Below are positions 60,765 through 64,000 of a stretch of 64,000 nucleotides of DNA, one piece after another. Within the stretch, counting starts at the first letter, position 1; every line of letters starts with the position of its first letter. A program made the translations under genes and the position numbers. Where the stretch lies: positions 48,014 through 112,013 of the forward strand of contig NZ_JAQYWD010000018.1 of assembly GCF_030145145.1 (NCBI RefSeq), written 5' to 3'. The notes beneath the pieces were generated by a model. It ran no database searches, was not told the DNA's origin, and saw nothing but the letters and a program-made list of their open reading frames with translations. The DNA is from Desulfobacula sp. (GTDB lineage Bacteria > Desulfobacterota > Desulfobacteria > Desulfobacterales > Desulfobacteraceae).

Positions 60765-61883
60765 TCAAAACATTTTAACATCTTCCATATTAAAATCATT
60801 CATATGGAGCAGGTTCTTAAAAACATTTATAAACAAGCGATAATTCTTATCCGTCATGCTTTTGAGTCTGAAAACACCAATGGAAAAGCGTTCAGTCCCA
60901 TTGATGGTGATCTCCTTTCCAATTAATGCATCCTGCATCTGTTTGGGCTTGAGCCGCTTCAGCCAGACATCCGTTAATCCCAGGTGCCGTTCAAGCTGGT
61001 CCAGGGTTCTGACGGTTTTCCTGGGACCACCGGTTTCATCATCCATGAGAAAATCCAGGAGGATCAATTCTTTTTTAATGGCGAACAATTGGTATTCATA
61101 ACCGGAAAGTCGGGAATTCAACCGGGCAATCTCGTACAAGGGCTGTAATATTTCCCGGGACATCTTGAACCGTTCAATGATATTCACCCGCATATCAATG
61201 ATCATCTGTTTGGCAATATGAATATTCTCCGGCTCCGTGATTAACGCCCCTGACTTTTCCAGGATGTCCACCGCCCGTTCAAGCCGGGTAACCACTTTGT
61301 CCGTATTTGGGTCAAAAGATCCCCACGGGTCGATCATTTCTCCCATGGGGGTCATGTAGTGATCCCAGGCATCCAGGATGTCAGCATATCGCTGTTTAAT
61401 TGGGATAACCGTGTCCCGTTTCTTGGAGTCTGCCACAATGTTTTGAATGGCTTTATAATTATGAAGGGTTTGACGGTTAATGGTCTGGGTTTGACGATTA
61501 ATCTTTTTGATCACCCTGAACACTGAATCGGAATCTCTGTTCTCCACGGCAGACAATAAGCTGAAACTCAACTTATCAAATTGATCCATATGGATCATAA
61601 TGCTTTCTGACAGGCCTAACTGCTGTTCGTTTAACAAGTGCTCAACGATTTGTTCGATCAGGTCCCCTAAGGTATAAAGGGTTTGATGGACAAACAGCTG
61701 TGACAGGATATTATAAGACAAAAAGGTCTCAATAAGGGCTGAAGCATCTGTTTCCGGATGATACAAACGAAGGGTCTGCACCAGCGTTGATTGGTCAATG
61801 GGACCCTCCTTGCTTATTTCAAACAATTCAGTGATCAGGTTCCATTTTTTTACGACAAAGGTTAAATATCCTCTGGGTTGCAT
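60765..61883 (-). CDS. Kleisin/JetA-MksB-like protein
   Basis: This is a 372-aa largely helical protein. A winged-helix-like N-terminus (GPIDQSTLVQTLRLYHPETD ... NILSQLFVHQTLYTLGDLIE) is followed by long helices and the segment IKQRYADILDAWDHYMTPMG / EMIDPWGSFDP. It ends in another small domain. Layout and position before an SMC-like gene suggest the kleisin subunit of an Mks/Wadjet-type complex; I cannot confirm this without profile search. It begins directly after the histidine kinase stop (TGA-ATG, no gap). Its own TGA stop lies in the frame of the next gene, 15 codons before that ATG. Confidence 0.55.
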   Translation of the reverse strand: MQPRGYLTFVVKKWNLITELFEISKEGPIDQSTLVQTLRLYHPETDASALIETFLSYNILSQLFVHQTLYTLGDLIEQIVEHLLNEQQLGLSESIMIHMDQFDKLSFSLLSAVENRDSDSVFRVIKKINRQTQTINRQTLHNYKAIQNIVADSKKRDTVIPIKQRYADILDAWDHYMTPMGEMIDPWGSFDPNTDKVVTRLERAVDILEKSGALITEPENIHIAKQMIIDMRVNIIERFKMSREILQPLYEIARLNSRLSGYEYQLFAIKKELILLDFLMDDETGGPRKTVRTLDQLERHLGLTDVWLKRLKPKQMQDALIGKEITINGTERFSIGVFRLKSMTDKNYRLFINVFKNLLHMNDFNMEDVKMF

Positions 61884-63734
61884 TCAACGTCCCTTTTTAT
61901 CCAAAGCACTCGACTGGTATGGATAACGGTTAAGGCACATGTGCAGGGCCATGGCAAAGTCCTCAATGGCATAGGGTTTTTTTATAAAATTGCTTGATCC
62001 CAATTCCAAGGCAGCCTTAACCCGATCTGTTTCTGAATAGCCACTGACAATGATGGCATAAAGATCCGGATGGATGTCCCGGATCGCCTTGAGCGTCTCA
62101 TATCCGTCAATTCCCGGATCCATAATCATGTCCACAATCATCAGGTCCGGCTTTTCCGCCTGGCAGAACTCAATGGCTTTCTCGCCGCTATCCATGCATA
62201 TGGGGGTGTATCCAAGATTTCTTAATACGGTTTCACCGATCGTTCGCTGCACTTTGACATCATCGACTAAAAGGATGAGTTGACCTCTCCCCTTGAGGGT
62301 ATCCAGTTCCGAGGACTCCGGCTTGGCAGGAAGGGCTTCCTTTGTGGCGGGAAAGTACAATATAAAATGTGTTCCCTTGTTTTCCGACGTTTCTATATCA
62401 ATATAGCCATGATGGTCTTTTACAGATCCCAGTACAATGGACATGCCCAACCCTGTGCCGCTTCTTCCCATTTTTTTCCGGGTAAAAAATGGTTCAAATA
62501 TTTTATCAAGATCATCCGCTGCAATCCCGGAACCTGTATCTGCCACCCTCAGGGTCACATACTCGCCTTTGGGGATGGTTTCATACCCCGTCACATCGTT
62601 TTCCAACACCCTGTTCTGAGCCGTGATATGAATTTTACCCCCCTGGGCCATGGCTTCTGCGGCATTGGCAATCAAATTCATGATAACATTGTAAAGATGG
62701 ACCACGGATCCGGCAATATGGGCCATATTTTCGTCAAGATGGATGTCCACAGAAATATCCGGGTGCAACTCAAGCAGGGCTTCATACTCGGGGCTTTGTA
62801 AACAGGCCTGTACAATTGCCGTTACATCCAGAATTTCTTTTTCATTCACGCCCCTTCTTGACAGCGTCAATAGATCCCGCACAATGGTAACTGCTTTGTC
62901 ACCGGAAGATTTAATGGCGTTCATGGGACCATACAAGGCATTTTCCTTTGACATATTCAACAGGAGGAGCTCAGGGTAAGTGGTGACCCCTGTCAAAATA
63001 TTATTCAAATCATGGGCCACCCCCGCAGCCAGAAGCCCCATCGCCTCCAGTTTTTCGGCACGAATCAGCTTTGCTTCCATTTCCTGCCTGTCTTTCAATG
63101 CCTTTTTGAGTCGGTTGTTTGATTCCTGTAGCGATACTGTTTTCTCCTGGATAATATCAATGGTCCGCTGCAATCCATTCTGAAGGATACCCGGGCAGGC
63201 CACCATGATCCCACCAATGAGCAGATACAAGAATGCAGCCATGGCCCAGGATTCAATTCGTGTAGAATTTGCCATTAACGCCATATCCACGGGGAGGATA
63301 CCGGTACTCATGCCTGAACCAATCATCAAGATGGAAGCGACACTCATCAGGACCGAGGCGATTCCCATCCGTATGCCCAGAAAAGTGGTGGTCAACACAC
63401 TGAAGGTAATCAGCAGCGGAATACCAGCTCCGCTTAACCCAATGCCGGCCAAAACCACAACCGACAGAATATACACATCCAGTAAAACAATGATGACGCG
63501 ATAGTGATACGCTATTTTTCTTTGGCAGACAAAACAGGTCAAAAGCGGAAGATATGCGATGATATATATGAAAACGATTTTCCATTTTCCTTGTAAAAAA
63601 GCTTCCACTCCTCCCATTATAACTGCCAGGAGACCGAGAATACAAAAAAGGGCAATAACACTTTCAAAAAGAAATTCTCTTATCGACCCAATACCGTCAC
63701 CCGGGGAGATTTCGGCCATCTTTTTTAATTTCAA
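61884..63734 (-). CDS. Hybrid sensor histidine kinase with C-terminal receiver
   Basis: This is a 616-aa protein starting at TTG 63734, eight bases after AAAGGA; the ATG at 63719 lacks such spacing. About six membrane helices (residues 24-182) form an MASE-like sensor without large periplasmic loops. A short coiled coil leads to the kinase core: H-box with His241 in GVAHDLNNILTG, N box MNLIANAAEAM, G1 VADTGSGI and G2 GTGLGMSIV. A receiver domain follows (LILLVDDVKVQ ... LMIVDMIMDPGIDG, KKPYAIED). It is probably the first gene of the operon with the kleisin-like and SMC-like genes, an unusual partner for a condensin-like system. Confidence 0.9.
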   Translation of the reverse strand: MKLKKMAEISPGDGIGSIREFLFESVIALFCILGLLAVIMGGVEAFLQGKWKIVFIYIIAYLPLLTCFVCQRKIAYHYRVIIVLLDVYILSVVVLAGIGLSGAGIPLLITFSVLTTTFLGIRMGIASVLMSVASILMIGSGMSTGILPVDMALMANSTRIESWAMAAFLYLLIGGIMVACPGILQNGLQRTIDIIQEKTVSLQESNNRLKKALKDRQEMEAKLIRAEKLEAMGLLAAGVAHDLNNILTGVTTYPELLLLNMSKENALYGPMNAIKSSGDKAVTIVRDLLTLSRRGVNEKEILDVTAIVQACLQSPEYEALLELHPDISVDIHLDENMAHIAGSVVHLYNVIMNLIANAAEAMAQGGKIHITAQNRVLENDVTGYETIPKGEYVTLRVADTGSGIAADDLDKIFEPFFTRKKMGRSGTGLGMSIVLGSVKDHHGYIDIETSENKGTHFILYFPATKEALPAKPESSELDTLKGRGQLILLVDDVKVQRTIGETVLRNLGYTPICMDSGEKAIEFCQAEKPDLMIVDMIMDPGIDGYETLKAIRDIHPDLYAIIVSGYSETDRVKAALELGSSNFIKKPYAIEDFAMALHMCLNRYPYQSSALDKKGR

Positions 63735-63766
63735 GCGGTTTTTCCTTTAAATGTTTCATCCCAGCA

Positions 63767-63813
63767 TAAAAAAGCCTGGCCCCATGTAAAAATGGCCAAC
63801 GCCAAAAGTTGAG
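63767..63813 (-). mobile_element. Truncated copy of the 143-bp element
   Basis: This matches only the right third of copy 2 (8029-8171): from ATAAAAAAGCCTGGCCCC through ATGTAAAAATGGCC to the outer arm AAAAGTTGAG. The left part and inner palindrome are missing. It lies upstream of the histidine kinase gene. Confidence 0.75.
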
Positions 63814-63872
63814 TGTATAATATTTAATAATAAAAAGTAAATTATTAAGTCATTTAATCCCCAGCAAAGGAA

Positions 63873-64000
63873 ATGGACTGTTTTTCTCTGGAAGCCGCAG
63901 GGCAATCGCATGTAACTTTTTATGAATATCCCATACCCGTTCAGACCAGATTACCTTTCCTTCGCTGGATGGGCTATGTTGACAGGCTCTATGCCGGGCT
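63873..64000 (+). CDS. Start of an unidentified gene running off the window
   Basis: ATG 63873 is preceded by AAAGGA, and the frame stays open for 42 codons to the window end (ending LPFLRWMGYVDRLYAG). I do not recognise the family from this part. Open frame and ribosome-binding site make a real gene likely but unproven. Confidence 0.45.
   Translation, partial: MDCFSLEAAGQSHVTFYEYPIPVQTRLPFLRWMGYVDRLYAG

Noticed and set aside
60720..60767. TGA between kleisin-like and SMC-like genes as a selenocysteine codon
   Set aside because: No convincing SECIS-like hairpin follows the TGA. Only weak 3-bp stems were found, so a normal stop is more likely.

Overview
The window looks like chromosomal DNA of a mesophilic, moderately low-GC sulfate-reducing bacterium, most likely Desulfobacteraceae or a relative (Desulfobacterota). 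The main evidence is a complete dissimilatory sulfite reductase operon, dsrA-dsrB-dsrD, followed by a cobyrinate a,c-diamide synthase gene (23486-27789, minus strand). A tetraheme cytochrome c3-type protein, a tungsten/molybdenum aldehyde:ferredoxin oxidoreductase with its own MoaD-like carrier, a YedF selenium-metabolism protein and a Fur-FeoA-FeoB iron operon fit an anaerobic lifestyle. No rRNA, tRNA, CRISPR array, prophage or full insertion sequence was seen.

Layout. 1-1194 is the 3' part of a sigma-54-dependent response regulator. 1716-6074 (minus) is an iron operon: a Fur-FeoA-FeoA fusion, feoB, an SH3 protein and a TPR protein. 6316-8992 holds a dihydrouridine synthase, small metal-cluster proteins and yedF. 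9069-16980 (minus) is an eight-gene block: yggT, divIVA, two PilT-type ATPases, a zinc-ribbon/receiver-like protein, a membrane protein, penicillin-binding protein 1A and a SPOR protein. 17292-23325 (plus) carries the aldehyde oxidoreductase, moaD, a DEAD-box helicase, tatA-tatC and the cytochrome. 23486-29834 (minus) is the dsr region plus two upstream genes. 30045-38756 contains a dapA-like gene, galU, a lytic transglycosylase, a PHP-UvrD helicase fusion and an AhpF-N-domain-like protein. 39104-51689 is mixed metabolism: SDR/PNPOx/PEP-utilising cluster, uvsE, cupin plus GalT-like protein, gdhA, MaoC and EamA. 52014-55466 is a likely cobamide-related cluster: a TrpD-like protein, a 68-aa protein and an alcohol-dehydrogenase-CobT fusion. 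55769-57995 holds two transporters.

The most unusual coding unit is 58038-63734 (minus): a hybrid histidine kinase, a kleisin-like protein and an 893-aa SMC-like coiled-coil protein. The last has a TOPRIM-like C-terminus and no Walker A motif. The kleisin-like and SMC-like frames are the same frame, separated by one TGA and 15 sense codons. This resembles a rearranged Mks/Wadjet-type condensin. That assignment is inference from motifs and gene order.

Two other signals stand out. An 11-C homopolymer lies exactly at the junction of the dehydrogenase and CobT domains (54357-54367). With 10 Cs the dehydrogenase would stop at a TGA overlapping a GTG that could start CobT. Separately, the window holds a family of short mobile elements (1567, 8029, 31128, 37531, 63767, and a relative at 21281). 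They have nested inverted repeats, and several show 7-bp target duplications.
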